Assembly: GCF_022458985.1 (NCBI RefSeq)
Contig: NC_061786.1
Span: 18,482,974 to 18,546,973 of the forward strand
Length of the DNA: 64,000 nt
Direction of reading: 5' to 3'
Source: Mugil cephalus
Lineage: Eukaryota > Chordata > Actinopteri > Mugiliformes > Mugilidae
Shown here: piece by piece, positions 63,013 to 64,000 of the stretch
Layout: every line of letters starts with the position of its first letter
Numbering within the stretch: the stretch's first letter is position 1
Position numbers and translations under genes: made by a program
The notes under the pieces: model-generated
The model's database searches: none
Seen by the model: only the letters and a program-made list of their open reading frames with translations
Told to the model about the DNA's origin: nothing

Positions 63013-63485
63013 ATTAGCCACAAGATTCAAACCACTGACGGGAGAAACAAATAACATCGACCATCTTGTGACAATTCAATGTTCTGCTGGGAATTTTTTA
63101 GACATGAACTTCATGTGGATGTTACTTAGACATGTAGCACCCACCTACACAAGACCACACACCCCCACTCCATAGCAATGTCAGCAGCCACCCCCAGCAG
63201 GATGCAGCCTGACTAAAAACAAAAACACGAAGAACAGCACAAGGTGTTGAGCTCGCCTCCAAATTCCCTAGATCTGTAAACTGATGCACTGGAACAAACC
63301 TGATCCACAGAGACCCCTCCCCTCAAGCCATAGGACCCAAAGGCCCCCCCACTAACAACATCCTGTTACCAGACACCACAGGACACCCTCAGAAGGCCCA
63401 TGTCCATTCTCTGATGTTTGTTTTGGAGGCACAAGGGAGACCTACACAATATTAGGAAGGTGGTCATAATGTTACGTCTGATCAG
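63013..63485 (+). mobile_element. Terminal-inverted-repeat element B, full-length copy
   Basis: The left end attagccacaagattcaaac and right end ggtcataatgttacgtctga are imperfect inverted repeats of about 25 bases. The body of roughly 470 bases has no coding capacity. Halves of the same family are at 10858-11090 and 26965-27215. Confidence 0.7.
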
Positions 63486-64000
63486 TAACTTGGTCTTTTG
63501 AAAGCTGTGAGGGATGGGGCTAACACTTAAATATACAAGAGGAACTATTCCAGCCAACCTTAGCTCTTTCCAAATAGACATGAGGCAACTTGAACAATGC
63601 TTGGAGACAAATTTGACATGATTCAAACCGATTTTTTTATATATATATTCCTCATTAAAGAGTCATTTTATTTGTCCAGTTTCATAATTTCTATGCTTAA
63701 TAGTAATGCTTTTAAGTCCCAATTTAGCCTGTTCCAATCAAGGCTTAATTTCCTGAAGGGGAGTAAAAGGATTTGAAACTAAATCTAAATAAATTAATAA
63801 TCAAAATAATTATTAATGACCTTGGGAAAACATGAGGGATAGAGCTGAAGGCTCTGGGGATAGATGAGATCTAGAGTTTCAGATGAATCTGAAGCTTTTA
63901 AACAACAAAATAAAAAAATTTCAAGAACTGAGTGGTCATAACTTACGAATATGAGCCTGCACACCCCCATTTAAGAACCCCTGGTTGCTAATGAAATGAA
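63486..64000. other. Intergenic DNA at the right edge
   Basis: AT-rich sequence with no visible gene or repeat. Confidence 0.4.

Overview
The window reads as nuclear DNA of a ray-finned fish, most likely a percomorph. The genes are vertebrate and intron-rich, and the non-coding DNA carries repeat families typical of teleosts: a tRNA-derived SINE, short terminal-inverted-repeat elements, and the 'boxed' repeat containing gctaagctaac. Species cannot be fixed from the sequence.

Layout from left to right. (1) 117-940 (+) is the last coding exon of a gene I do not recognise. It converges on ddo (D-aspartate oxidase, 1856-3120, minus, 4 exons, 338 aa). (2) 4558-7138 (minus) holds a weakly supported, probably decayed gene whose last exon resembles the start of a domain I associate with fish DUF6729 proteins. 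It diverges from zbtb24 across a tandem array of NF-Y and YY1 type sites at 7201-7430. (3) zbtb24 (8828-12320, plus, 698 aa) encodes a BTB / AT-hook / eight-zinc-finger protein. (4) ccdc162 (13789-36184, minus) can be rebuilt as 43 coding exons whose phases all agree, giving 2188 aa. Its last eight exons also seem to have their own promoter and first exon near 18.9-19.2 kb. (5) foxo3 (39801-46560, minus, 627 aa) has two coding exons, a 4.9 kb intron and about 3 kb of 3'UTR. (6) afg1l (49838-55088, minus, 13 exons, 473 aa) encodes a mitochondrial AFG1-type ATPase. (7) scml4 (57229-59284, plus, 7 coding exons, 405 aa) encodes a SLED/SAM Polycomb-type protein and has a long 3'UTR carrying a small DNA transposon. 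Repeats fill the right end.

The set zbtb24, ccdc162, foxo3, afg1l, scml4 plus ddo matches human 6q21, so the window is a conserved-synteny block. These genes are neighbours by ancestry, not members of one pathway. Exon edges were placed by hand from GT-AG signals, reading-frame continuity and recalled family sequences. For ddo, zbtb24, ccdc162, foxo3, afg1l and scml4 the summed exon lengths are exact multiples of three. UTR ends, transcription starts and repeat family names are inferences. I saw no CRISPR array, rRNA or intact tRNA gene, and no convincing new multi-gene system. The most unusual points are the NF-Y/YY1 array between divergent genes, the internal promoter of ccdc162, and the decayed gene at 4.6-7.1 kb.
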